The notes under the pieces are model-generated. The model did not search any database. It worked only from the letters and a program-made list of their open reading frames with translations, and had not been told where the DNA came from. 14,632 nucleotides of DNA, from the NCBI GenBank assembly GCA_002770795.1, contig PCTP01000189.1:1-14632 (forward strand), in the 5' to 3' direction. Positions 5,570 to 12,510 of this stretch are shown here, piece after piece; the first letter of the stretch is position 1, and each line of letters opens with the position of its first letter. Origin of the DNA: Gammaproteobacteria bacterium CG22_combo_CG10-13_8_21_14_all_40_8. GTDB taxonomy: Bacteria; Pseudomonadota; Gammaproteobacteria; Enterobacterales; GCA-002770795. The translations under genes and the position numbers were made by a program.

Positions 5570-7753
5570 TTATTCTATTGCTTCTTTGTTGTTAGTTTGC
5601 TGAAGAAATCTTTGCGCCTGACAAAAGCAGTTGAACCAATGGGATTCATATTGGTTTTTATAAAATTGTTGCGCCTCAACGCGTCCAGATAAATCTGTTT
5701 GAAATGTCCATTCAGCGATAACAGCTTGAATCTTCTCTTTAGGAAAAGGTAAAATCTGATGAGGATGAACTAATCCTAAGCGCAGATACTCAGAGAATTG
5801 TTGATCAACTTCTTGCAAGGTCAACGCTTTAGTCACAGCATAATGTTCTATAGCTTGAGGATCAATTATCTGAGGTAAATCCAGCAATACATGCTTCAGT
5901 TCAGTGCATTTTTGATCTTTATACTGTTGAATTAAACCGAATATTTCATCAGCATATTTCTGAGCTCTCATCTTTCCCATACCTTCAATCACTGATAGTT
6001 GAGAAATATTTTGAGGCATTTTTTCGACTAACTGTTGTAATGTTTCATCAGAAAAAAGTTGATACTGATACAAGCTCAATTTTGTTGCCAAAGCAGATCT
6101 TAAGCTTTGTAGTTTTTTATAAAGTGGGTGATTTTTATATTCGTCTTGATATTTATGAGAAAAGAAGTCCTGAGTGGTAAAATATTTTAACCCGGATTGG
6201 TGCAAAGTCTCTTCACCTTTTAATAAAGCTTTGCAACTGGGGGCTAGCTTGATCAACTCACAATACTCTCCCTGAAAACAAACAGCCCCCTCTAGAATCA
6301 ATTTCCAAAAAACACTGCGCCAATAATCTGTTGACTGTTCTGCGCCCAATCCATAGACAGATAGAGATTGATAAGCAATTTCATCCTTATTGCCATTTTT
6401 ACCCTCCAATGGAAGCGCCATAGAGTTTGAGAGTTTTTTACCACGCAATATTTTAATAATAGAATCTACGCCTAATTGCCCTTTACAATGATGTACCGCA
6501 GATAATGCTTTTCTTGCATCCTCAGTTATCTCCGTTGTTTTTTTAATAAAAAAACAATTATCGCATTGATGACAAGTACAATCTTGACGTTGATGTTTGG
6601 GAGAGTAATACTCGAAAAGCTTTTTACGCCGACATTGATGATCCAGTATATAATCCATCATGTTGTGCAATTGTTGTAATTCAAATTGGCGTTTCTCTTC
6701 AAAAGTTTCCTCGTTCAAAATCCAACTTAATCGACGCTGATAATCTCTTAACCCAAATAGCATCCAAACATCAGCCTCTTGACCGTCACGCCCTGCTCTA
6801 CCAGTTTCTTGAAGATAAGCGTCTAGGTTTTGAGGTAAGCCCATATGTGCCACAAATCGTACATCTGGTTTATTAATGCCTAATCCAAAGGCAACTGTTG
6901 CAACAATCACTGAGGTTTCATCAGTCATAAAGCGTTGCTGAATCTTCCAGCGATCCGACGCCTCAATGCCTGCATGATAGGATTCACAAGCAATATTTTC
7001 AGCGCTTAAAAATAACTGTAACTCTTCAACTTGCTTGCGGGTAGAACAATAAACGATACCACTATGACCTTTATGGCGACATAAAATAAACTCTAATAAC
7101 TGTTTATTGCCTCTTTGTTTGGGTTGAACCCAATAAATGAGATTATTTCTATCTATATCTTCATCATAGATTTGTGCATCTTCAAGGGATAACTGCTGAA
7201 TGATCGCTTCACGACATTGCTGTGAGGCCGTCGCTGTCAATGCTATTCTCGGAATGCGTGGAAACTCCGTGGCTAATAGATTAAGCTGCTGGTATTCTGG
7301 TCTAAAGTAATCACCCCAGCTCCAAATACAATGAGCCTCATCAATGGCAAATAAGGCAATATCAATCTCATGGAGTTGTTGTAGGGTAGAATGACTCATC
7401 AATTTTTCAGGGGAAAGATATAGAATATCTAAGGCTCCCATTTTGAGCTGCTGTTCAATTTCTTGTTGTTGTTGCCAACTTTGCCCTGTATACAGACAGG
7501 CAGCAGCGACGCCAAGTTGCTCCAATTCAGTGACCTGATCTTTCATCAATGCAATCAAAGGTGAAATAACAATACCCACCCCATCTCGCAGCAAACTGGG
7601 TAGCTGGTAACAAAGAGCCTTCCCAGAACCCGTAGCCATTACCACCATAGCAGAGCAACCTTTTACAAGTTGTTCAATAATTTCTCGCTGATGCCCTCGA
7701 AATTGATGAAATCCAAAAACATTGTGTAATGTGCAGTCAAGTGGTTGGGTCAT
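5570..7753 (-). CDS. recQ: RecQ-family ATP-dependent DNA helicase with unusual motif residues
   Basis: A 727-residue 3'-5' DNA helicase of the RecQ family, which unwinds recombination and repair intermediates. Motif 0 is FRGHQ (18-22), Walker A ATGSGKA (40-46), the DEAH box 138-141, motif III LTATA (172-176), and motif VI QETGRAGRDG (315-324). A zinc site follows (Cys374, Cys394, Cys397, Cys400), then a winged-helix region, an HRDC domain (about 550-610) and an extra tail (about 615-690) resembling the helix-turn-helix of longer RecQ proteins. E. coli RecQ has 609 residues. Two hallmarks are altered: the Walker A Ser/Thr is Ala46, and the aromatic-rich loop reads WSWGDYFRPEY where SQWGHDFRPEY is usual. 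The frame is intact. The Shine-Dalgarno is weak (GGA, about 14 bases before ATG). It is divergent from the EamA gene. I am sure of the family, less of normal activity. Confidence 0.93.
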   Translation of the reverse strand: MTQPLDCTLHNVFGFHQFRGHQREIIEQLVKGCSAMVVMATGSGKALCYQLPSLLRDGVGIVISPLIALMKDQVTELEQLGVAAACLYTGQSWQQQQEIEQQLKMGALDILYLSPEKLMSHSTLQQLHEIDIALFAIDEAHCIWSWGDYFRPEYQQLNLLATEFPRIPRIALTATASQQCREAIIQQLSLEDAQIYDEDIDRNNLIYWVQPKQRGNKQLLEFILCRHKGHSGIVYCSTRKQVEELQLFLSAENIACESYHAGIEASDRWKIQQRFMTDETSVIVATVAFGLGINKPDVRFVAHMGLPQNLDAYLQETGRAGRDGQEADVWMLFGLRDYQRRLSWILNEETFEEKRQFELQQLHNMMDYILDHQCRRKKLFEYYSPKHQRQDCTCHQCDNCFFIKKTTEITEDARKALSAVHHCKGQLGVDSIIKILRGKKLSNSMALPLEGKNGNKDEIAYQSLSVYGLGAEQSTDYWRSVFWKLILEGAVCFQGEYCELIKLAPSCKALLKGEETLHQSGLKYFTTQDFFSHKYQDEYKNHPLYKKLQSLRSALATKLSLYQYQLFSDETLQQLVEKMPQNISQLSVIEGMGKMRAQKYADEIFGLIQQYKDQKCTELKHVLLDLPQIIDPQAIEHYAVTKALTLQEVDQQFSEYLRLGLVHPHQILPFPKEKIQAVIAEWTFQTDLSGRVEAQQFYKNQYESHWFNCFCQAQRFLQQTNNKEAIE

Positions 7754-7824
7754 ATAAAAAAGTGATGTCCTGTGATGCTAGAGTAATTTACTCAGCGAGC
7801 TCTATCTTCTAGTTCAAGAGAATG

Positions 7825-7830
7825 TATAAT
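7825..7830 (+). promoter_or_regulatory. probable -10 box of the EamA-bioA operon
   Basis: A perfect TATAAT lies about 70 bases before the EamA start codon. No good -35 is seen at 16-18 bases upstream. A TTGACA at 7870-7875 lies too close to the start codon to serve as a -35. I see no paired BirA-type operator near this site. Confidence 0.45.
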
Positions 7831-7900
7831 ACCTATTAATCAATCAAATTTCTTGTCATTTAATGCCTTTTGACAAAGAGTAGAATCATTTAGGATAACC

Positions 7901-8863
7901 ATGCATAAATCATCTGGCCGCTGGCAATTAGGATTATCCTTGGCTCTGGTCACCACTATTTTGTGGGGGTTATTACCCATTGCATTAGATGCCCTTTTAA
8001 AAAAAATGGATCCTTGGACTATTACTTTCTACCGATTTTTTGGTGCTGCGCTGGTAATAGGCCTCTATTTATTTGCCAAAAACAAATTGCCTCAACGATC
8101 TCTTCTGAATAAACGATTGGTGATTTTATTCTCAATTGCTACTATCACACTCTGTGCTAATTATGTTTTTTTTATTATGGGATTAAATTTAGCAAAACCT
8201 GCCACAACCCAGGTGATGATCCAGTTAGCCCCCATGATTTTACTATTTGGAGGCTTGGTGATTTTTAAAGAAACTTTCAGCCGTTTGCAATGGATAGGAT
8301 TTATTATTTTTTTCATTGGACTGCTGTTGTTTTTTAATCACCGAATCACTCAGTTATTTACAGCCCGGGGAGATTATTCCACAGGGGTTTTTTATATTTT
8401 TATTGCCGCCATCACTTGGGCTATCTACGCCTTAATTCAAAAGCAATTACTGCAATATTTTTCTGGACTGGCCATTATTTTCATCATTTTAACAATGGGT
8501 TCACTGCTATTTTTCCCTGTTGCAGAAATCACACAAATAAAACAATTGGATGCATTCCATCTATTTTTATTGTTTTTTGCCAGCATGAATACAGCTATCG
8601 CCTATGGTGCATTTGCAGAAGCACTACAACATTGGGAAGCCTCACGCGTCAGTGCTGTCTTGTCATTGACACCCATTATCACAGTCACTCTTCTCCATGT
8701 ACTCTCCAACCATTACCCTCAATGGTTTCAGTTTGAAGCTTTGAGTCAACTCACTATTTTAGGTATGTTGGTTGTGGTGCTAGGCTCAATGTTAACGGCC
8801 TTAGGGCGAGCCAAGGCCAAAAGCAAATTAACCCTAGAACAAGTTCCCCTTATTGCAGAATAA
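7901..8863 (+). CDS. EamA-family (DMT superfamily) transporter, ten membrane segments
   Basis: A 320-residue inner-membrane protein made of two EamA repeats (about 12-145 and 162-303), each with five hydrophobic segments. It opens with LVTTILWGLLPIAL and carries FYRFFGA in segment 2, both typical of the drug/metabolite transporter superfamily. Members export amino acids, metabolites or drugs, but the substrate cannot be read from sequence. A short basic tail (AKAKSK) should be cytoplasmic, agreeing with ten segments. TAGGA lies about 5 bases before the ATG. It is 20 bases upstream of bioA and probably shares its transcript, so a link to biotin or a precursor is possible but only an inference from position. 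Confidence 0.9.
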   Translation: MHKSSGRWQLGLSLALVTTILWGLLPIALDALLKKMDPWTITFYRFFGAALVIGLYLFAKNKLPQRSLLNKRLVILFSIATITLCANYVFFIMGLNLAKPATTQVMIQLAPMILLFGGLVIFKETFSRLQWIGFIIFFIGLLLFFNHRITQLFTARGDYSTGVFYIFIAAITWAIYALIQKQLLQYFSGLAIIFIILTMGSLLFFPVAEITQIKQLDAFHLFLLFFASMNTAIAYGAFAEALQHWEASRVSAVLSLTPIITVTLLHVLSNHYPQWFQFEALSQLTILGMLVVVLGSMLTALGRAKAKSKLTLEQVPLIAE

Positions 8864-8883
8864 CCGAAGCTTGGAGAAAAACT

Positions 8884-10200
8884 ATGGATGATAGCAACAT
8901 CCAACAATTTTTTGATCAACAGCATGTTTGGCATCCCTATAGTGCTATTCCACCCACAATAGCGCCATTGTTAGTTGAATCAGCCAAAGATTGTGTTTTA
9001 CTTTTAGACGATGGCACAGAACTGATCGATGGCATGGCCTCTTGGTGGTCGGTGATCCATGGTTATAATCATCCAAAATTAAATCTCGCTCTTAAAAATC
9101 AAGTGGATAAAATGTCCCATGTGATGTTTGGAGGACTCACTCATCAACCCGCCATTGAGCTTTGTCAATTATTAATAGGCATCACGGCGTCTTCTCTGGA
9201 TAAGGTCTTCATAGCTGACTCAGGTTCTGTAGCCGTAGAAGTTGCCATGAAAATGGCCATACAATATTGGCACTCTTTAGATAAACCTCAACCCGATAAA
9301 ACGCAGTTTCTTACCATAAAACAAGGTTATCATGGCGATACGATTCATGCGATGTCGATCTGTGATCCAGATAATGGTATGCATCAAATATTTGGAAATA
9401 TGGTGGCACAACAATATTTTTGTGAAGCCCCCAGTCTTTGTACGAAAGAAAATTGGTTTAAACAAAGTATTCAACCAGAAATTGAAGCCTTCCACCAGCA
9501 AATCCAACAACATCATCAACATCTCGCGGCTGTTATTCTTGAACCTGTTTGCCAAGGTGCCGGTGGTATGCGTTTTTATTCTCCCGAATTTTTAATTGAA
9601 GTTGAAGTGCTATGTAAACAATATCAAGTACTGTTAATTTTCGATGAAATCGCCACTGGATTTGGGCGCACAGGACAACTTTTCGCCTACGAACACACCC
9701 AACACAATGGAAAAATGGTTGTACCCGATATTCTCTGTGTAGGAAAAGCACTAACAGCTGGCTACATGAGCTTAGCGGCTGTTTTAACTTCAAATGCCAT
9801 TAGTCAAACCATCAGCCAAGGGCCCGTTAAAGCCTTTATGCATGGCCCCACTTTCATGGGAAACCCTTTAGCCTGCGCTGTAGCCGTGGAAAGTATCAAG
9901 TTATTATTGGCCTCTGATTGGAAAACCAATATTGCACGCATTGAATCCCAACTCCTCAATTATTTATCCCCTTTAAAGCAAAATCCATTGGTTAAAGATG
10001 TTCGGGTTCTAGGTGCCATTGGCGTGGTTGAACTCCATCAACCCGTTGATATGCAAAGAGCTACAAATTACTTTAAAGTACAAGGTGTCTGGTTACGCCC
10101 TTTTGGAAAGTTAATCTATATGATGCCCCCCTATTGCATCAGTGACACTGAAATTCAACAAATTTGTACCGCCATTAAAGGTTATCTGCAGCAGATATAA
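8884..10200 (+). CDS. bioA: adenosylmethionine-8-amino-7-oxononanoate aminotransferase (BioA)
   Basis: A 438-residue PLP enzyme that converts 8-amino-7-oxononanoate to 7,8-diaminononanoate with S-adenosylmethionine as amino donor, in biotin synthesis in the cytoplasm. The N-terminal HPYSAI and MASWWSVIHGYNHP segments are characteristic of BioA and set it apart from other class III aminotransferases. PLP contacts are SGSVAVE (113-119), GYHGDT (148-153), Asp254 in IFDEIATGFGRTG, and the Schiff-base Lys288 in VGKALTAGYM. Arg405 in GVWLRPFGKLIYMMPPY matches the substrate Arg. TTGGAG lies about 8 bases before the ATG. It is the second gene of an operon with the transporter. The other biotin genes (bioB, bioF, bioC, bioD) are not in the window, so it is separate from them here. 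Length and motifs are complete. Confidence 0.97.
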   Translation: MDDSNIQQFFDQQHVWHPYSAIPPTIAPLLVESAKDCVLLLDDGTELIDGMASWWSVIHGYNHPKLNLALKNQVDKMSHVMFGGLTHQPAIELCQLLIGITASSLDKVFIADSGSVAVEVAMKMAIQYWHSLDKPQPDKTQFLTIKQGYHGDTIHAMSICDPDNGMHQIFGNMVAQQYFCEAPSLCTKENWFKQSIQPEIEAFHQQIQQHHQHLAAVILEPVCQGAGGMRFYSPEFLIEVEVLCKQYQVLLIFDEIATGFGRTGQLFAYEHTQHNGKMVVPDILCVGKALTAGYMSLAAVLTSNAISQTISQGPVKAFMHGPTFMGNPLACAVAVESIKLLLASDWKTNIARIESQLLNYLSPLKQNPLVKDVRVLGAIGVVELHQPVDMQRATNYFKVQGVWLRPFGKLIYMMPPYCISDTEIQQICTAIKGYLQQI

Positions 10201-10357
10201 CAAGCTCGCTCAGTATAAAAGAAAAGATCAGAATAGTGGATAGTCATCCATGATAAGAAAACTCTCTTCACTTTAACCAAGAGGCCCCAAACCTTACTTC
10301 CTTATTCACAACCAACGAAACACAAATCATCCCGTACAACTACTCCTTCCACAATGA

Positions 10358-10700
10358 GCTATTTCGCCATTTAATTTTGTTAAATTGGGCTACCCCATCA
10401 ATTGACGGGGATGGTGTTAACCCTGATGGCTACGAATTAACTGGGAGTAATTTATTATCTAATAATTTCTTTGTAACCGCTGGATACACAGATGTTCGTG
10501 ATCAGGTTAATTTTTTTGGATCGAATGTTCAATTGGAGTTAAAAGCAGAATATAACTACAGGGATGTTGATAATTCTCTCTCCTCTCTTATTATGGGTGC
10601 AGATTACGAATTCGCTCAAAACTTTTCAGCCTATGCTGATGCAAAGTTTACTGAAGATAGTGATAAAGCCTATTCTGTAGGTGTTCGCTACGCCTTCTGA
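10358..10700 (+). pseudogene. decayed outer-membrane beta-barrel protein gene
   Basis: The frame to the stop near 10700 encodes barrel-like sequence: DGDGVNPDGYELTGSNLLSN, then NFFVTAGYTDV, strands such as GADYEFAQNFSAYADAKF, and a C-terminal GVRYAF as in small outer-membrane barrels. It has no ATG, no ribosome binding site and no signal peptide; the longest callable start is a TTG at 10377. In a neighbouring frame 10370-10393 encodes FNFVKLGY, which fits directly before the DGDG segment, so a frameshift lies at about 10394-10405. The frame carrying FNFVKLGY has a stop at 10355. Family members are about 180-200 residues; the join near 10530-10540 looks shortened by roughly 60-70 residues. I infer a 5' loss, a frameshift and an internal deletion. 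It could instead be a rearranged but expressed fragment. Confidence 0.65.
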
Positions 10701-10708
10701 AAAGTTTC

Positions 10709-10743
10709 CAAATAAAAAGCCCAGAAAACTGTTTTTTTATTTG
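10709..10743. terminator. possible bidirectional terminator between convergent genes
   Basis: CAAATAAAAA (10709-10718) pairs with TTTTTATTTG (10734-10743), with an inner CAG/CTG stem. It lies between the barrel pseudogene and the stop of yaaA. The stem is almost all A/T, so it is weaker than the left-edge terminator. Confidence 0.45.
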
Positions 10744-10766
10744 AACAAATGCCTTTGATTCAAATG

Positions 10767-11540
10767 CTAATCTTGCTTTCGAGTAAATAACCATTCTGTT
10801 TCAGTCGATTGTTCTTTATTAAATACATATCCCTCTAGATTAAATTGTTGGAGTTGTTGTGGTTCTGATACCTGATGCAAAGCTGCGTAACGAACCATCA
10901 AACCACGCGCTTTTTTGGCAAAGAAACTAATGATCTTATATTGACCATTTTTCCAATCCTTAAAAACAGGAGTGATAATTTTACCATTAATTTTTTTATA
11001 ATTAATGGCTGAAAAATATTCCTTGGATGCCAAATTGATAAGATATGGATTTTTTTGTTTTGAAAGAACTTGATTTATTTTATCTGTTAGCATAGAGCGC
11101 CAGAAAGCATAAAGATTATCACCTTGAGAGTTTTTAAGTTTTGTTCCCATTTCTAATCTATAGGGTTGCATTAAATCTAAAGGTTTAAGTAAGCCATAAA
11201 GCCCTGATAAAATTTTGAGCTGTTGCTGCAGATAATCTAGTTGCTTTACATTGAGAGTTTCTACATCTAGCCCCACATAAACATCACCAGTAAAAGTAAA
11301 AATCGCTTGCTTAGCGTTAGATGAGGTGAAAGGTTGTTGCCAATGTTGAAATCTCGCTGCATTTAACGCAGCCAGCTTATCACTGATCCCCATAAGTTTT
11401 GACAACTCTAACGGACTTAACGCTTTAGCAATGTCTATGAGTTGTTGTGAATAGTCTAAATACTCTGGATAACTCTCAGTTTCAACGGGAGACTTGCTAT
11501 CAAAATCTAGGGATTTAGCCGGAGAAATTAACATTTGCAT
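10767..11540 (-). CDS. yaaA: peroxide stress protein YaaA (DUF328)
   Basis: A protein of about 257 residues of the YaaA family, which in E. coli lowers intracellular free iron and limits DNA damage during hydrogen peroxide stress; the fold binds DNA. Family blocks are ISPAKSLDF at the N-terminus, SDKLAALNAARF, FTGDVYVGL, LSGLYGLLKPLDLMQPYRLE, INLASKEYF and IISFFAKKARGLM. The start is placed at the ATG at 11540 rather than the GTG at 11546: AGG is about 9 bases before the ATG but only 3 before the GTG, and MQMLISP aligns with the E. coli start. A promoter lies at 11576-11603. E. coli yaaA belongs to the OxyR regulon; I see no clear OxyR site here. It is a single gene, convergent with the pseudogene. 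Confidence 0.94.
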   Translation of the reverse strand: MQMLISPAKSLDFDSKSPVETESYPEYLDYSQQLIDIAKALSPLELSKLMGISDKLAALNAARFQHWQQPFTSSNAKQAIFTFTGDVYVGLDVETLNVKQLDYLQQQLKILSGLYGLLKPLDLMQPYRLEMGTKLKNSQGDNLYAFWRSMLTDKINQVLSKQKNPYLINLASKEYFSAINYKKINGKIITPVFKDWKNGQYKIISFFAKKARGLMVRYAALHQVSEPQQLQQFNLEGYVFNKEQSTETEWLFTRKQD

Positions 11541-11575
11541 AGACACAGACCTAATTTTTATTTGTTCGAACTAGA

Positions 11576-11603
11576 ATTATACAGAATTCTTTCAATGTTT
11601 GAA
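11576..11603 (-). promoter_or_regulatory. sigma70-type promoter of yaaA
   Basis: On the minus strand TTCAAA (11603-11598) and a perfect TATAAT (11581-11576) are separated by 16 bases. Transcription should begin near 11569, about 30 bases before the ATG. The GAATTC repeats around the -35 could hold a repressor, which is inference only. Confidence 0.65.
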
Positions 11604-11637
11604 TTCTTTGTTGTGTGACAGGCTTCACAGTATTTTT

Positions 11638-11654
11638 TGTAACAAGTTGTTACA
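11638..11654. promoter_or_regulatory. 17-base palindrome, candidate operator
   Basis: TGTAACAAGTTGTTACA is a perfect palindrome with one central base. It sits about 70-85 bases upstream of the predicted yaaA start site, where an activator could bind, and 300 bases from the right-hand gene. The half-site TGTAACAA also appears at 2724, 2743 and 3434 in this window. Confidence 0.45.
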
Positions 11655-11950
11655 TTTGGCCATGCTTTTTATGGCGTATTACAAACCCCATCATAAAAAG
11701 TCTGAATTTCTTTGTAAATAGCAGCAGAAAAACAATAAAAAACTCGATAAAGATAAGATGAAATTTTGCTAAATTTTGACTAATAACACTAGATTACAAT
11801 CAACTGTATAGCCAGGAAAGCTAAAATACATACTCATTGATTATTCTATTGGCCAAAGATGAATTACATCACTGAACAAATCTCAGAGTTCTCCTGTTTA
11901 CTTAGGATATTTTACTGACAAACACTTAATGTAACAGTGAGGTAAATCCT

Positions 11951-12313
11951 ATGGCTACTCAATTAACCCCTCAGGATCGTGTTGTTATTGACGATATCTT
12001 TGAATCTGCCAAGAGACAGTTTGGCGGAACTCAACAGTTATTTGCAGCTCCTTTGACTTTTTCGGATGATCAGGGCGGTATAAAATTCCAATTCCCTGAA
12101 TGGATGACCAGTATTCGTCAATATCTCATCAGCCAATATGGAGAGAGAGAAGCTGGCACACTGATGTTGGATCTGATGTCAGAATGGATATCTTTGAGTC
12201 TAAATACAAGTGCAGTGATAGATCAAACACCATCTGTATCCCCTTCTACTAACTTAAATCCCATAAATACTGTACCGAGGGTTATTACCTCAAAACGGCT
12301 TTGGGTTTCTTAA
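11951..12313 (+). CDS. uncharacterised 120-residue protein
   Basis: I do not recognise this protein. The start is well supported by GTGAGGTA about 9 bases before the ATG. Residues 1-90 look folded and mostly helical and polar (QDRVVIDDIFESAKRQFGG, then FQFPEWMTSIRQYLISQYG and EREAGTLMLDLMSEWISLSL). The last 30 residues are rich in Ser, Thr, Pro and Asn, have no strong charge and are probably disordered. There is no signal peptide, membrane segment or metal-binding motif, so it should be cytoplasmic. It lies 200 bases before the M36 protease in the same direction, with a perfect inverted repeat between, so they are probably not one tight operon. A role with the protease is possible but nothing in the sequence shows it. 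Confidence 0.72.
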   Translation: MATQLTPQDRVVIDDIFESAKRQFGGTQQLFAAPLTFSDDQGGIKFQFPEWMTSIRQYLISQYGEREAGTLMLDLMSEWISLSLNTSAVIDQTPSVSPSTNLNPINTVPRVITSKRLWVS

Positions 12314-12359
12314 CTTCATTTTCAAATAAAGGCTGTTACTCCACTCTGTCACTGTCATT

Positions 12360-12390
12360 CTCACTCAATCTTCACAAAAGATTGAGTGAG
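12360..12390. terminator. 13-bp stem-loop after the 120-residue gene
   Basis: CTCACTCAATCTT (12360-12372) pairs perfectly with AAGATTGAGTGAG (12378-12390) around a CACAA loop, about 47 bases past the stop codon. No T run follows on the plus strand, so it may be a weak terminator, an RNA-stabilising hairpin or a protein-binding site. Confidence 0.5.
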
Positions 12391-12510
12391 ATAATTCGAT
12401 TTAATTAAGGCAATATAAAGATGTTATCACCAAATTGTGAATATTTACTTGATTCACTTGAAGAAGCCTTATAGATTTAGGATCTATCTATTGACTGAGG
12501 TTCCATTCTT

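Larger units (their letters stand above)
11541..11950. other. 410-base divergent intergenic region
   Basis: It lies between yaaA (-) and the 120-residue gene (+). It holds the yaaA promoter, an inverted pair of AGAATTC (11582-11588 and 11601-11607) overlapping that promoter, and a 17-base palindrome (11638-11654). It also has a loose CTTTTTATG/CATAAAAAG stem (11665-11673 with 11692-11700) and the strong ribosome binding site of the right-hand gene. I find no convincing promoter for the right-hand gene and no coding frame. Confidence 0.55.

Noticed and set aside
7870..7875. TTGACA as a perfect -35 before the EamA gene
   Set aside because: A -10 at normal spacing would overlap the ribosome binding site and start codon, leaving no usable leader.
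7754..7900. BirA operator before the EamA-bioA operon
   Set aside because: I looked for paired TTGTAAACC-type half-sites and found none.
9277..9793. Frames on both strands within bioA
   Set aside because: They overlap the conserved BioA frame, are rich in rare residue patterns and lack start signals.
11541..11546. GTG start for yaaA at 11546
   Set aside because: The Shine-Dalgarno is only 3 bases away from it, while the ATG at 11540 has proper spacing and matches the E. coli start.
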